From Eubacteriales bacterium (GTDB lineage Bacteria; Bacillota; Clostridia; Oscillospirales; Oscillospiraceae): a stretch of 64,000 bases of DNA. This document shows, one piece after another, positions 16,920 to 25,740 of this stretch; position 1 is the stretch's first letter, and every line of letters starts with the position of its first letter. The stretch lies in the NCBI GenBank assembly GCA_030536515.1, contig JAUNPV010000003.1, positions 1 through 64,000 of the forward strand, given 5' to 3'. The notes beneath the pieces were generated by a model. It was given only the letters and a program-made list of their open reading frames with translations, searched no databases and was not told the DNA's origin. A program made the position numbers and the translations under genes.

Positions 16920-17777
16920 ATGGATTATGTCAACTGCGAACTCTGCCCCCGCCGGTGCGGGGTGGACCGGAGCCGGGGGGAGCTGGGCTTCTGCCGCTGC
17001 CCGGACACGGCCCTGGTGGCCAAGGCCATGGTCCACAAATGGGAGGAGCCGGTGCTGGCCGGTCCCGGGGGCAGCGGGGCGGTGTTCTTCGGCGGCTGCA
17101 CCCTGGGGTGCCGCTTCTGCCAGAACGCCGCCATCAGCGGCGGCCCGGTGGGCCGGGCCATGGATTCGGAGGCCCTCCGGGCCCTGTTTGAGGACCTCAT
17201 CGCCCAGGGGGCGGAGAACCTGGACCTGGTGACCCCCACCCAGTTTCTGCCCACCATCGTCCCCGCCCTCCGGCCCCGGCTGCCGGTGCCGGTGGTGTAC
17301 AACTGCGGCGGCTACGAAAGCGAAAGGACCGTCCGGCAGCTGGACGGCCTGGTGGATATCTATTTGCCGGACCTGAAATACGCCGACAACGGCCTGGCCC
17401 GGACCCTGTCCGGGGCGGGGGATTATTTTGAGACGGCTGCCGCCGCCATTCGGGAAATGGTCCGCCAGACGGGGCCGGTCCGGTGGTCCGGGGAGAAAAT
17501 CACCCGGGGGGTGGTGATCCGCCACCTGATTCTGCCCGGGTTTGTGGACAACTCCCTGGGGGTGCTGGACTGGATTGGGGCCAATTTCGCCCCCGGCGAG
17601 GTGCTGGTGAGCCTCATGCGCCAATACACCCCCATGGGAAACCTCCCCGCCCCCCTGGACCGCCGGGTGACCGACCGGGAATACGACGCTGTCCTCAGCT
17701 GGATGTACCTGAACCGCCTGGAGGGCTTCACCCAGGAGGCAGAGGCAGCCGATTCGGGGTTTATCCCGGAGTTTTGA
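16920..17777 (+). CDS. PflX-type radical SAM protein
   Basis: A 285-aa radical SAM protein. ATG 16920 is preferred because AAAGGAAG lies at SD distance. An N-terminal NCELCPRRCG cysteine motif (residues 4-13) comes before GELGFC. The 4Fe-4S/SAM motif is CTLGCRFC (CxxxCxxC, about residue 60-67). This pattern matches the COG1313 PflX group, which resembles pyruvate formate-lyase activating enzymes but whose substrate is unknown. It is a single gene facing away from the GNAT operon. Confidence 0.85.
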   Translation: MDYVNCELCPRRCGVDRSRGELGFCRCPDTALVAKAMVHKWEEPVLAGPGGSGAVFFGGCTLGCRFCQNAAISGGPVGRAMDSEALRALFEDLIAQGAENLDLVTPTQFLPTIVPALRPRLPVPVVYNCGGYESERTVRQLDGLVDIYLPDLKYADNGLARTLSGAGDYFETAAAAIREMVRQTGPVRWSGEKITRGVVIRHLILPGFVDNSLGVLDWIGANFAPGEVLVSLMRQYTPMGNLPAPLDRRVTDREYDAVLSWMYLNRLEGFTQEAEAADSGFIPEF

Positions 17778-18302
17778 AAGTGAGGCCTTCCCCCCGGGGC
17801 CCACCGTAGGGGCGGGTTACCAACCCGCCCGTCGGCCCCCGGCGAGGGGGCCGCAGCCGGGTTTCCTGATTGGAAAGCCGGTTCATCGCAGCCGCCAGAA
17901 CGGCACGTCCGGGAGGCCGTGCCCTACGGTGCAAAAGGGCGAACGCGGGATATGTCATACGGACCATTCCCGGCGAAGCACCAATACCTTCCCCCGGGGG
18001 GAAGGTTTTCCTGCCACCGTAGGGGAGGGTTATCAACCCTCCCGTCGGCCCCCGGCGAGGGGGCCGCTGCCGGGTTTCCTGTTTGGAAAGCCGGTTCCAA
18101 TATTTTTAAGGCTCAGTTTCATCAGGTTTATCCGAAAATCCTGAACGGATTTTCGGCGGGAGGGTCAGTGACCCTCCCCTACAGAGCTTGTGCCAATTTT
18201 TCGCATATCCCGAATTACTGGGTATGGAACTGCCCAGCATATGAAAACGGAGCGATTGCCGGTGGCAATCGCTCCTGTTTCACCCCAAAAGGGTCCTAAT
18301 TC
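17778..18302. repeat. Gene-free mosaic of palindromic repeats
   Basis: B-H-I units (17807-17928), an isolated D-type terminal hairpin (about 17988-18008), then a second B-H unit in a GAGGGT/ACCCTC version (18018-18100). A hairpin of the G core (GCGATTGCCggtGGCAATCGC at about 18252-18272) follows without the rest of the element. No gene seen. Confidence 0.8.
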
Positions 18303-19037
18303 TCATTCAAACAGCATCTTTGCGCAGAATACCCGTTCCTCCCGGTCCTCTGTGTGGCGCAGGGCGTCCACCTGGAGGATGCCGTTTGCGGGGAAGTCCC
18401 ATTTTAGGTTCAGGCTCTGGCCCTCCCGGGCCTCGCTGAGGTAGCAGACGGTGAATTCCTTCAGGGTGTGCTCGCAGTGGAAGGCACTGGGCAGCAGGTC
18501 GTCAATCCAGTCAAGGTAGCGGGTGTTGTTCATGTGGCCGTTCCGGTCCAGGTCCGTAAAGCACACGCTCCGGCTGCGCTGGTTGCCGAGAGCCGTGGAC
18601 AGAACCCCCTTGGGAATGGCCAGCTCCGTGCCCCGGAGGGAGCCTGCCAGCTCGATGCCGCTTTTGCCGGGGAGAATCATGTTCCGGGTATCCAGGTCCA
18701 TCAGCACCCACAGGGCGATGGAGCGGAAGCACTCGTTGCCCTCCCGGTCGTAGGCAACCAGGGAACGGGGGTAGGCCACCCGGGTGGTGGGCATATGCCA
18801 GGTTTCAATGCGGATGGTCTCGCCCCGGCGGGGCATCCGGGTAATCTGGACCCGGTGCCGGGTGACGGCCCAGAACATTCTTCGGCGGGCCAGGGTGTCA
18901 TAGTCCACCGCCAGGGCCTTGCAGTGCTCCCCTGCCACCTCCTGGGCGAAAAACAGCACCGAGGAGGGCCGGAGGGCTCCATAGCGGTCTACCATATTGT
19001 CAGTGATTTCAAATTCACGGGTATAAATTGGCTGCAT
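18303..19037 (-). CDS. Acyl-ACP thioesterase (FatA/FatB family)
   Basis: A 244-aa double hot-dog protein matching bacterial acyl-ACP thioesterases. The second half contains FTDLDRNGHMNNTRYLDWIDD (about 155-175), with the Asn/His active-site motif NGHMNNTRY. The N-terminal half carries the TREFEITDNMVDRYGALRPSSVL block. It releases free fatty acids from acyl-ACP in the cytoplasm and so tunes chain length or overflow from fatty acid synthesis. GAGGT lies 8 bases before the ATG. It is transcribed apart from the neighbouring genes; no fatty acid genes are nearby. Confidence 0.9.
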   Translation of the reverse strand: MQPIYTREFEITDNMVDRYGALRPSSVLFFAQEVAGEHCKALAVDYDTLARRRMFWAVTRHRVQITRMPRRGETIRIETWHMPTTRVAYPRSLVAYDREGNECFRSIALWVLMDLDTRNMILPGKSGIELAGSLRGTELAIPKGVLSTALGNQRSRSVCFTDLDRNGHMNNTRYLDWIDDLLPSAFHCEHTLKEFTVCYLSEAREGQSLNLKWDFPANGILQVDALRHTEDREERVFCAKMLFE

Positions 19038-19124
19038 TGTGTTTGACCTCGATTCGATGTGATGGTATGAGAAACCTTCCCCGGGGAAAGCTATTTGCTC
19101 TGTCCGACGGTTCCTGTCAATTTA

Positions 19125-20375
19125 CTAGCCCCGGTTTTCGGCCAGGGTCAGGTCCAGCTGGTATTGCTGGCCGTCCCGGTAAATCAGGACCTGGACGGTG
19201 TCGCCCACCTGGTGGTTCAGAATCTCCTGCTGGAGCTGGTCGGCGGAGGTGATGCGGCTTTCGCCCACGCTCATCAGGATGTCCCCGTCCCGGACACCCT
19301 TGGCGTAGGCATCGCTGCTGCGGTCCACCTCGGTGATAATCAGGCCCGCAGGCAGCCGGTAGTAGTGCTGGTAGAACAGGGACAGGGTGTCCCCCTCCAC
19401 CCCCAGGGTGGGGCGGCCGGACACGTAGCCCTGGGCGATGAGCTGGTCCACAATCTCCTTGACGGTGGTGCTGGGAATGGCGAAGCCCAGGCCCTCCACC
19501 CCGGCGGCATCGGTAAAGGCGCCGATTTTCATGGTGTTGATGCCGATGACCTGGCCATAGCAGTTGATGAGGGGGCCGCCGGAGTTGCCGGCGTTCAGGG
19601 CGGCGTTGGTCTGAATCAGGGTCATGGACCGGCCGTCCACGCTCACGTCCCGGTTGATGGCGGAGACAATGCCGTTGGTGTAGGTCCCCCGGAATTCCAC
19701 CCCAAGGGGGTCGCCGATGGCCACCACCGTGTCTCCCACCCGCAGACTTTCGGAGCTGCCGAACTGGGCGGCGGTGAGGTCCTGGGCATCGATGCACAGC
19801 ACCGCCAGGTCCGACACCTCGTCCATGCCCACCAAAGCGGCGTCCAGCTCCCGATTGTCCGTCAGGCACACACGGATGGAGGTTGCATTCTCCACCACAT
19901 GGGCATTGGTGACGATGAAGCCGTCCTCCGTCAGGACCACCCCGGTGCCGGTGGCGCCGCCGCTGCTTCTCAGGGCGGTGATGGACACCACGGAGTCGAT
20001 GTTTTGGGTGTAGATTTCCTGGAGGGACAGTCCGCCCTCGGTGGGCACATTTTCAATGCCCTTGGGGGCCTGCTGCAAATGGATGGAGGCCTCGCCGGAC
20101 CGCTCCTGGGCTCCAATCAGCTCCGGCAGGCAGGTCTCCGTGGGGACGGTCTCGTTCTGGGTGAAGGTGATGGGATACTCCACCTCCTGCTTCTGCCGAA
20201 GCTGGTGGAACAGCTTGATGTTCAAAATTCCCAGCACCGCCAGAATCCCGCACAGGAAAATAATTAAAATCAGCATCAGGGCAAACAGCCCGCCCCGGCT
20301 TTTCGGCGGCTTGGTGTTGCCGGTGCCGTAGACACTGTCGTCCCAGTTGTTCTGATTGCAGTTTCGGTCGTTCAT
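19125..20375 (-). CDS. HtrA/DegP-like membrane-anchored serine protease
   Basis: A 416-aa protein starting at ATG 20375 (GAGGT upstream). A cytoplasmic N-terminus precedes one membrane segment (about 30-53) and an extracellular trypsin-like domain with catalytic His159 (NAHVV), Asp189 (SDLAVL) and Ser265 (GNSGGPL). A C-terminal PDZ domain (about 325-410) follows. HtrA proteases degrade misfolded secreted proteins. The next operon upstream encodes a two-component system, which often accompanies HtrA in Firmicutes, but a D element separates them. Confidence 0.95.
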   Translation of the reverse strand: MNDRNCNQNNWDDSVYGTGNTKPPKSRGGLFALMLILIIFLCGILAVLGILNIKLFHQLRQKQEVEYPITFTQNETVPTETCLPELIGAQERSGEASIHLQQAPKGIENVPTEGGLSLQEIYTQNIDSVVSITALRSSGGATGTGVVLTEDGFIVTNAHVVENATSIRVCLTDNRELDAALVGMDEVSDLAVLCIDAQDLTAAQFGSSESLRVGDTVVAIGDPLGVEFRGTYTNGIVSAINRDVSVDGRSMTLIQTNAALNAGNSGGPLINCYGQVIGINTMKIGAFTDAAGVEGLGFAIPSTTVKEIVDQLIAQGYVSGRPTLGVEGDTLSLFYQHYYRLPAGLIITEVDRSSDAYAKGVRDGDILMSVGESRITSADQLQQEILNHQVGDTVQVLIYRDGQQYQLDLTLAENRG

Positions 20376-20411
20376 ACAAAGTACCTCAGCATTTCGGTTT
20401 GCGATTGTGAC

Positions 20412-20570
20412 GCACTGCACTGGTGACGGATGAGGGATGGCGAAATGTTAAACATTGTACGCATTTATGGCGGTGCATACAGGATTTAAGATGTCGCCAT
20501 CCCTCATCCGTCATCCATAACCAGTCTGCGGACTGGTTATGGATGCCACCTTCCCCCCGGGGGAAGGTTT
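20412..20570. repeat. D element 3
   Basis: Arms GATGAGGGATGGCGA and TCGCCATCCCTCATC. The right inner hairpin is CATCCATAACCAGTC/GACTGGTTATGGATG, and the end is CCTTCCCCCCGGGGGAAGG. The left end is degraded. Confidence 0.75.
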
Positions 20571-20580
20571 TTTAGGTGCG

Positions 20581-22005
20581 TCAGTTGACCAGGGGCATGG
20601 TGAAGGTGAATTCGGTTTTGCCGTCCCGGCTGGTGACGGAGATGTTCTCGCCGTGGCTGCACACGATGGTTTTGACGATGTACAGCCCCAGGCCCCAGCC
20701 GTCCCGGTTTTCGGACCTGGATTTATCCAGCTTGTGGAACCGGTCGAACACCAGGGGCAGCTCCTCCGGGGGGATGGTCTTGCCGTCGTTGCTGATGGAG
20801 ACATAGGCCTTGCTGCCCCCCTCCCGGATTTTTAAGCCCAGGGCCCCGCCCTCGGGGCAGAATTTTACCGCATTGTCCAGCAGGTTGTATATCACCTGGG
20901 TGATATAGTCGGGGCTGGCCATGGTGTACACCGGGTGCTCCGGCATATCCACCTGGACGTTGAGCTTTTTGTCGGTGATTTTCTTTTCGAAGGTGATAAG
21001 CACCTGCCCGGCGCACTCCTCCAGGTCGAAGTGAATTTTCTTCTCCTCGGGGATGCCCTCCTCCTTTTGCAGCTGGCTGATGTCCAGCATACTGCGGACC
21101 AGGCGGCTTAAGCGCTTGGTCTCGTCGGAGACAATGTGCAGATAGTGGTCCCGGCGGTCCGGCGGGATGGTGCCGTCCAGGATGCCGTCCACATAGCCGG
21201 AGATGGTGGTCATGGGGGTTTTCAGCTCGTGGGACACATTCGCCACAAACTCCTGGCGCTGGTACTCGCTTTTTTGCAGGGACACCGCCATGTTGTTAAA
21301 GGCCAGGGCCAGCTCCTCCATTTCCTCGCTGGAATTCTCCTCCACCCGGACCCGGGCATCCAGGTCCCCGTGGCCGAAGGCGTTGGCCGCCTGGGCCAGG
21401 TCCCGCAGGGGCTTGCTCTCCCGCCTGGCGAAGGCGGTCACCGCCAGCACCGAAATCAGCACCACGAAAATGGCCGCCGTCAGAAAGAGGTTGGAAATCT
21501 GATTCATAATGGCGGTGGTGCCGCTGGTGGGGGTGGACACCACCACCACGCCGCTGACCCGGTCCCCGGAGAGGATGGGAGCGGACACCACATACCGCTG
21601 GTCGCTGTACAGCCCCCGGATGGTGCCTGTGGCCGTATCGCCGCCGTTGGCGATGACCTTTTTCATGTAGTCGGCGTTCAGCCGCAGGCCCTGGTGCTCG
21701 CAGCCGGTGAGGGCGTCGGAGCAGAGAATCACGTTGCCGTTTTCATCGCAGATTACCGCATCGGAGTCCGTCACCTTGCTCACCACGTCCAGATTCAGCA
21801 GGAATTCGTGGCTGTTCAGGGACCCGTCCAGGGAGTAGGCCGCCGCCAGGTTGGCAATGACCTGAGCGTCCTGCTGCATCTGGCCCACGGCGGTGTCCTT
21901 CAAAAAGCGGTTCACCTGTAACTGAAAGCTGGCCCCCAGAATGGTCAGGGCAACCAGCAAGATAGCGGCAGCCGTAAAGAAGCTACGGCTGAAGGAGGTT
22001 TTCAT
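20581..22005 (-). CDS. Membrane sensor histidine kinase
   Basis: A 474-aa kinase with two membrane segments (about 9-30 and 164-188) that enclose an extracellular sensor domain of about 130 aa. A HAMP domain (about 190-240), a HisKA domain with phospho-acceptor His in VSHELKTP (about 257) and an HATPase domain (NLLDNAVKF, then GWGLGLYIVK) follow. Its start overlaps the response regulator stop by 4 bases (ATGA). The signal is unknown; the domain set resembles PhoR/WalK-like kinases. Confidence 0.94.
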   Translation of the reverse strand: MKTSFSRSFFTAAAILLVALTILGASFQLQVNRFLKDTAVGQMQQDAQVIANLAAAYSLDGSLNSHEFLLNLDVVSKVTDSDAVICDENGNVILCSDALTGCEHQGLRLNADYMKKVIANGGDTATGTIRGLYSDQRYVVSAPILSGDRVSGVVVVSTPTSGTTAIMNQISNLFLTAAIFVVLISVLAVTAFARRESKPLRDLAQAANAFGHGDLDARVRVEENSSEEMEELALAFNNMAVSLQKSEYQRQEFVANVSHELKTPMTTISGYVDGILDGTIPPDRRDHYLHIVSDETKRLSRLVRSMLDISQLQKEEGIPEEKKIHFDLEECAGQVLITFEKKITDKKLNVQVDMPEHPVYTMASPDYITQVIYNLLDNAVKFCPEGGALGLKIREGGSKAYVSISNDGKTIPPEELPLVFDRFHKLDKSRSENRDGWGLGLYIVKTIVCSHGENISVTSRDGKTEFTFTMPLVN

Positions 22006-22694
22006 TGGTTCAGTACCTCAAACTTGTAGCCCACGCCCCAGACGGTTTTCAGGCTCCAGGTGTCGGACACACCCTCCAGCTTTTCCCGCAGCCGCTTGAC
22101 GTGAACGTCCACGGTCCGGGAGTCGCCGAAGTAGTCAAAGCCCCACACCTCGTCCAAAAGCTGGTTGCGGGTGTAGACCCGGTTGGGGGAGGAGGCCAGG
22201 TAGTACAGCAGCTCCATCTCCTTGGGGGGCGTGTCCACCTTTTTTCCGTCCACGGTCAGCTCGAAGGCATCCATGTCGATGACCAGCTTGTCGAACACCA
22301 GCCGCCGGGCCTTTTTCTCGGCGGTGGCCCCGGTGGTCCGGCGGAGCACCGCCTCGATGCGGGCCAGGACCTCCTTCATTTCAAAGGGCTTGGTCACATA
22401 GTCGTCGGCGCCGGATTTCAGGCCCGCCACCTTGTCCTCGGTCTCGCCCTTGGCGGTGAGCATGATGATGGGGGTCTGGGCCTCGGCCCGGATGGCCTTG
22501 CACACGGACCAGCCGTCCATCACGGGCATCATCACGTCCAGCAGCACCAGGTCCGGCTTGATGGCCCGGTACTTGGCCAGGCCCTGGCCCCCGTCCCCGG
22601 CCACGGTGACGGCGTAGCCCTCCTTCTCCAGATACATCTGCAGAAGCTCGGCAATATTGCGGTCGTCCTCCACAATCAAAACAGAAACAGCCAT
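22002..22694 (-). CDS. OmpR/PhoB family response regulator
   Basis: A 230-aa regulator starting at ATG 22694, with AAAGGAGG upstream. The receiver domain has acidic residues VEDD (about 8-11), phospho-acceptor Asp in VLLDVMMP (about 52) and the KPF lysine (about 103). The C-terminal winged helix (about 130-228) has the usual RTVDVHVKRLREKLE segment. It is the first gene of the two-gene operon with the histidine kinase. A TATAAT at 22904-22909 (minus strand) could be its -10, but no good -35 is seen. Confidence 0.95.
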   Translation of the reverse strand: MAVSVLIVEDDRNIAELLQMYLEKEGYAVTVAGDGGQGLAKYRAIKPDLVLLDVMMPVMDGWSVCKAIRAEAQTPIIMLTAKGETEDKVAGLKSGADDYVTKPFEMKEVLARIEAVLRRTTGATAEKKARRLVFDKLVIDMDAFELTVDGKKVDTPPKEMELLYYLASSPNRVYTRNQLLDEVWGFDYFGDSRTVDVHVKRLREKLEGVSDTWSLKTVWGVGYKFEVLNQ

Positions 22695-22717
22695 GAGATA
22701 ATCCTCCTTTATTTTTG

Positions 22718-22876
22718 CCTTCCCCCACCGGGGGAAGGTGGCACGGCGCAAGCCGTGACGGATGAGGGGTGTACCCTCTTTTGAGCAGAATCATTTTAAC
22801 GGGTGCTAATCTTTACACCCCTCATCAGTCACCGGCGCTGGAGCGCCGATGACAGCTTCCCCCGGAGGGGGAAGCC
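22718..22876. repeat. D element 4
   Basis: Ends CCTTCCCCCACCGGGGGAAGG and CTTCCCCCGGAGGGGGAAG. The inner hairpins are CACGGC/GCCGTG and TCATCGGCGC/GCGCCGGTGA (minus reading). The arms are GATGAGGGGTGT and ACACCCCTCATC. It lies in the region upstream of the response regulator, probably inside its leader. Confidence 0.78.
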
Positions 22877-23145
22877 TTTTTTGAGAAACGGATACTTTCT
22901 CTTATTATATCGCAAACCGCCATATCTAGGTGAACAATTTGTAAAGAGTTGTCCCCAGATTTGTGAACAGCAGGGGAATCTCTGATGAAATGGGCAAAAG
23001 CCGGCAGCGAGGGATTTGGGTCCGGATGAAAGGAGGAAAAGCGGCGCAATACCGGATGTATTTCCCGCTTTTCATCCTGCACAGCCGGGGCCAAAGACCC
23101 GCTGTCCGGCCGCAGACGATTTCTTCAGAGGTTCCCAAGTTTTGC
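22877..23145. other. Intergenic region free of the repeat families
   Basis: About 270 bases between two divergent operons with none of the repeat modules and no credible gene. It contains the candidate RNA-like hairpin at 23000-23110 and a TATAAT (22904-22909, minus) pointing at the response regulator gene. Confidence 0.6.
23000..23110. ncRNA. Candidate structured RNA (long branched hairpin)
   Basis: Nested pairings are visible: GCCGGCAGC (23000-23008) with GCTGTCCGGC (23101-23110), GGGTC (23018-23022) with GACCC (23096-23100), GGATGAAA (23024-23031) with TTTCATCC (23070-23077), and AAGCGG (23039-23044) with CCGCTT (23065-23070). An AGGAGG lies in a bulge at 23031-23036. No known family is recognised and the strand is undetermined. 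It could instead be a DNA-level palindrome. Confidence 0.35.
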
Positions 23146-23174
23146 TTGCAAATGTGAACATTTCGAGTTATGAT
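23146..23174 (+). promoter_or_regulatory. Promoter of uppP
   Basis: TTGCAA (23146-23151) and TATGAT (23169-23174), 17-base spacer. Transcription from here would run through the C and A repeats, giving a leader of about 170 bases before uppP. Confidence 0.55.
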
Positions 23175-23189
23175 GTAGTTATCAAATAG

Positions 23190-23332
23190 ACTGCGTAGGG
23201 ACAGCCCTTGCGGCTGTCCGTGGGGCAAGGCCGTAGGGAACGGATTTATCCGTTCCGCTTCCGGCAGAGCCCTTTATCAAACCGTGGTGGCCACGGTTTG
23301 ACCGGAACGGATAAATCCGTTCCCTACAGTAC
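23190..23332. repeat. C unit and inverted pair of A units in the uppP leader
   Basis: GTAGGGACAGCCCTTGCGGC (C), then A units at 23233-23256 and 23305-23328 in opposite orientation. An AAACCGTGG/CCACGGTTT hairpin lies between them. An almost identical A pair follows the gene at 24181-24277, so uppP is bracketed by them. Confidence 0.75.
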
Positions 23333-23353
23333 GTTATTCAGAAAGGAAATTTT

Positions 23354-24175
23354 ATGATTGAATTACTCAAGGCCGTACTCTTCGGCATTGTGGAGGGCGT
23401 GACGGAGTGGCTGCCCATTTCTTCCACGGGGCATCTGATTCTGCTGAACGAATTCATCACCCTGAACATCTCCGAGGAATTCGGGAAAATGTTCGATGTG
23501 GTCATTCAGCTGGGGGCAATTCTGGCCGTTATCGTCCTGTTTTTCCACAAGCTGAACCCCTTCTCCCCCAGCAAGTCCGCCCCCCAGAAGCGCCAGACCT
23601 GGCAGCTGTGGTTCAAGGTCATCGCCGCCATCATCCCCTCGGGGGTGGTGGGCGTGCTGTTTGACGACTGGATGGAGGCCCACCTGCACACCGCCGTGGT
23701 GGTGGCCGTCGCCCTGATTGTCTACGGCGCGGCCTTCATTCTGGTGGAGCGGGCCAACGCCAGGCGGACCCCCACGGTGCAGGATGTCTACGCCATCGAC
23801 TACAAAACCGCCCTGCTCATCGGCGCCTTCCAGTGCCTGAGCCTCATCCCCGGCACCTCCCGGTCCGGCTCCACCATTTTAGGCGCCATTCTCATCGGCG
23901 TGGGCCGCAGCGCCGGTGCGGAGTTCAGCTTCTTCATGGCCATTCCCACCATGCTGGGGGCCAGCGCCATCAAGGGGCTGAAGTTCCTCATGTCCGGCGT
24001 GGCCGCCACCGCCACGGAGCTGGGCGTGCTGATTGTGGGGTGCGTGGTGTCGTTCCTGGTGAGCCTGCTGGTCATCAGGGGCCTCATGGAGTACGTGCGG
24101 AATCACTCCTTCTCCGCCTTCGGCATCTACCGCATCGTCCTGGGTATCGTGGTGCTGGTGTACTTCTTATTATAA
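23354..24175 (+). CDS. uppP: Undecaprenyl-diphosphate phosphatase
   Basis: A 273-aa polytopic membrane protein with both family signatures, EGVTEWLPISSTGHL (residues 14-28) and SLIPGTSRSGSTI (about 159-171). It dephosphorylates undecaprenyl diphosphate to recycle the lipid carrier for peptidoglycan and is associated with bacitracin resistance. AAAGGAAATTTTATG gives the SD and start. It is a single gene flanked by A repeats on both sides. Confidence 0.97.
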   Translation: MIELLKAVLFGIVEGVTEWLPISSTGHLILLNEFITLNISEEFGKMFDVVIQLGAILAVIVLFFHKLNPFSPSKSAPQKRQTWQLWFKVIAAIIPSGVVGVLFDDWMEAHLHTAVVVAVALIVYGAAFILVERANARRTPTVQDVYAIDYKTALLIGAFQCLSLIPGTSRSGSTILGAILIGVGRSAGAEFSFFMAIPTMLGASAIKGLKFLMSGVAATATELGVLIVGCVVSFLVSLLVIRGLMEYVRNHSFSAFGIYRIVLGIVVLVYFLL

Positions 24176-24180
24176 GCACC

Positions 24181-24277
24181 CGTAGGGAACGGATTTATCC
24201 GTTCCGCTTCCGCCAGGGCCGTTTGTCAAACCGTGGGGCCACGGTTTGACCGGAACGGATAAATCCGTTCCCTACGA
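24181..24277. repeat. Inverted pair of A units
   Basis: GTAGGGAACGGATTTATCCG at 24181 and its inverted copy ending at 24277, around AAACCGTGG/CCACGGTTT. It is nearly the same unit as 23233-23328. Confidence 0.8.
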
Positions 24278-24314
24278 AATACGTATTTTAACCTTTAACA
24301 GGGAGGAAAATAAA

Positions 24315-25193
24315 ATGGAATATTCTATCGAAAACGAGTATCTCAAGCTGACCGTCACCACCTGGGGGGCCCAGGTGAAAAGCGTGGTGCGCAAGTGCGA
24401 CGGCGTGGAGCACATCTGGCAGGCGGACAAGGCCGTCTGGGGCTACCATGCCCCCATCCTGTTCCCCCACTGCGGCAAGGTGGTGGACGGGGTCATCGAT
24501 GCCAAGGGCGGCCGGTACGCCTCCGGCCAGCACGGCTTTGCCCGGCTCATGGACCACGAGCTGGTGGACCAGACCGACGACACCATCGTCCTGGAGCTGT
24601 GCGCCTCTGACGAGACGCTGAAGCTGTTCCCCTACGAGTTCCGGCTGGTGTCCACCTTCACCCTGGAGGGCTGCACCCTTCACCACACCCTCACCGTGGA
24701 AAACCTGGACGAGGGGGAGCTGCCCTTCGGCATCGGCTTCCACCCGGCCTTCACCGTCCCCTTTGACGACAAGCACGTGGCCACCGACTACGAGCTGCGC
24801 TTTGACGAAATGGAGTCCCCCATCTGCCTGAACTGCCTGCCCCACGGCCTGCTCCACGGCAATTACTACTACTTAGGCTCCAACATCAACCGCATTCCCA
24901 TCGACGAAAAGCTCTTCGCCAACGACAGCCACTGCATGACCAATCTCAGCTCCTCCACCTTAGGCATCTACGAGAAGGACACCGGCCGGGCCGTGGTCTG
25001 CGACATCCGGGATTTCCCCTACACCCTGATCTGGAGCAAGCCCGGTATGCCCAAGTTCGTCTGCATCGAGCCCTGGAACAGCCTCCCCAGCCCCGAAAAC
25101 GGCTCCACCAACTGGGAAGAAAAGCCCCACGCCGCCATCCTGGCCCCCGGCGAAGCCTGGTCCACGACACTGAGCACTTCGTTTGTGAGATAA
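24315..25193 (+). CDS. Aldose 1-epimerase family protein
   Basis: A 292-aa galactose-mutarotase-like protein starting at ATG 24315, with GGGAGG upstream. Residues such as HGFAR (about 76) and the conserved HPAF motif (GIGFHPAF, about 145) mark the family. A C-terminal FVCIEPW matches the usual E-P-W catalytic glutamate motif. It probably interconverts sugar anomers; the sequence is closer to the LacX-like group than to classic GalM, and the substrate is unknown. It is monocistronic with a downstream terminator. Confidence 0.88.
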   Translation: MEYSIENEYLKLTVTTWGAQVKSVVRKCDGVEHIWQADKAVWGYHAPILFPHCGKVVDGVIDAKGGRYASGQHGFARLMDHELVDQTDDTIVLELCASDETLKLFPYEFRLVSTFTLEGCTLHHTLTVENLDEGELPFGIGFHPAFTVPFDDKHVATDYELRFDEMESPICLNCLPHGLLHGNYYYLGSNINRIPIDEKLFANDSHCMTNLSSSTLGIYEKDTGRAVVCDIRDFPYTLIWSKPGMPKFVCIEPWNSLPSPENGSTNWEEKPHAAILAPGEAWSTTLSTSFVR

Positions 25194-25277
25194 GCCGGTA
25201 TCCGCCGAAAATCCGTTCAGGATTTTCGGAAAAAGCTAATGAAACTGAGCGATTCATTGAGCTTCCATCTCGAAAAA

Positions 25278-25306
25278 AAGGCCTTCCCGGTAAAGGAAGG
25301 CCTTTT
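25278..25306 (+). terminator. Terminator after the epimerase gene
   Basis: Stem AAGGCCTTCC/GGAAGGCCTT with a 7-base loop and a following short T run. Confidence 0.75.
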
Positions 25307-25332
25307 GCGGCCCCCAAAGGGGGCCGACAAAA

Positions 25333-25603
25333 CCTTCCCCCGGGGGTGGTGCTCTGCGCAGCAGATAAAAATACCAATGGTTGCCGGTGGCAACCATACC
25401 TTAATTTATTAGGTGGATTGCCCGAAGGGCAAGACGGATGAGGAATGCGGGCGGGAAGGCTGGATGTCGTAGCCGTCAGTGCTTACTGAATGGTAAACGA
25501 ACCCACCAACAGGCACGGACCTGTACCGCACGTTAGGTTACTGCCCGCATTCCTCATCCGCCCCAGTGTTGCAACACTGGGGCACCTTCCCCCCGGGGGA
25601 AGG
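25333..25603. repeat. D element 5 (with nested G element)
   Basis: Ends CCTTCCCCCGGGGG and CCTTCCCCCCGGGGGAAGG. The inner hairpins are TTGCCC/GGGCAA (left) and GCCCCAGTGT/ACACTGGGGC (right). The arms are GGATGAGGAATGCGGGCGG and its inverse before 25560. The core matches D elements 1, 6 and 10. Confidence 0.8.
25347..25411. repeat. G element copy 7, nested in D element 5
   Basis: GGTGCTCTGCGCAGCAGAT, hairpin ATGGTTGCCggtGGCAACCAT, TTAATTTATTAGGTG. It has the same insertion point and orientation as copy 2 in D element 1. Confidence 0.75.
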
Positions 25604-25711
25604 TATTGGGCTGTCCTTCGTTACCGAGCAGTGAACCCGGTCTATCCTCCGGGTTTAAAACGCATTGGCTGGCGGCCCTGCCGCCCTGTGGGAATTTCTG
25701 TTATCCGTTTA

Positions 25712-25740
25712 TTGACAAATTGTTCTGCTCTTGCTAAAAT
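25712..25740 (+). promoter_or_regulatory. Promoter of the candidate toxin mRNA
   Basis: TTGACA (25712-25717) and TAAAAT (25735-25740) with a 17-base spacer; a start near 25747 is predicted. Confidence 0.75.

Noticed and set aside
20412-20570. D elements as ordinary rho-independent terminators
   Set aside because: The GC hairpins generally lack T tracts, occur on both strands and also lie in leaders upstream of genes; terminator function is possible for single copies but does not explain the family.
22926-23228. Small frames in the gap before uppP
   Set aside because: No SD, no recognisable protein features, and they cross the structured hairpin region.
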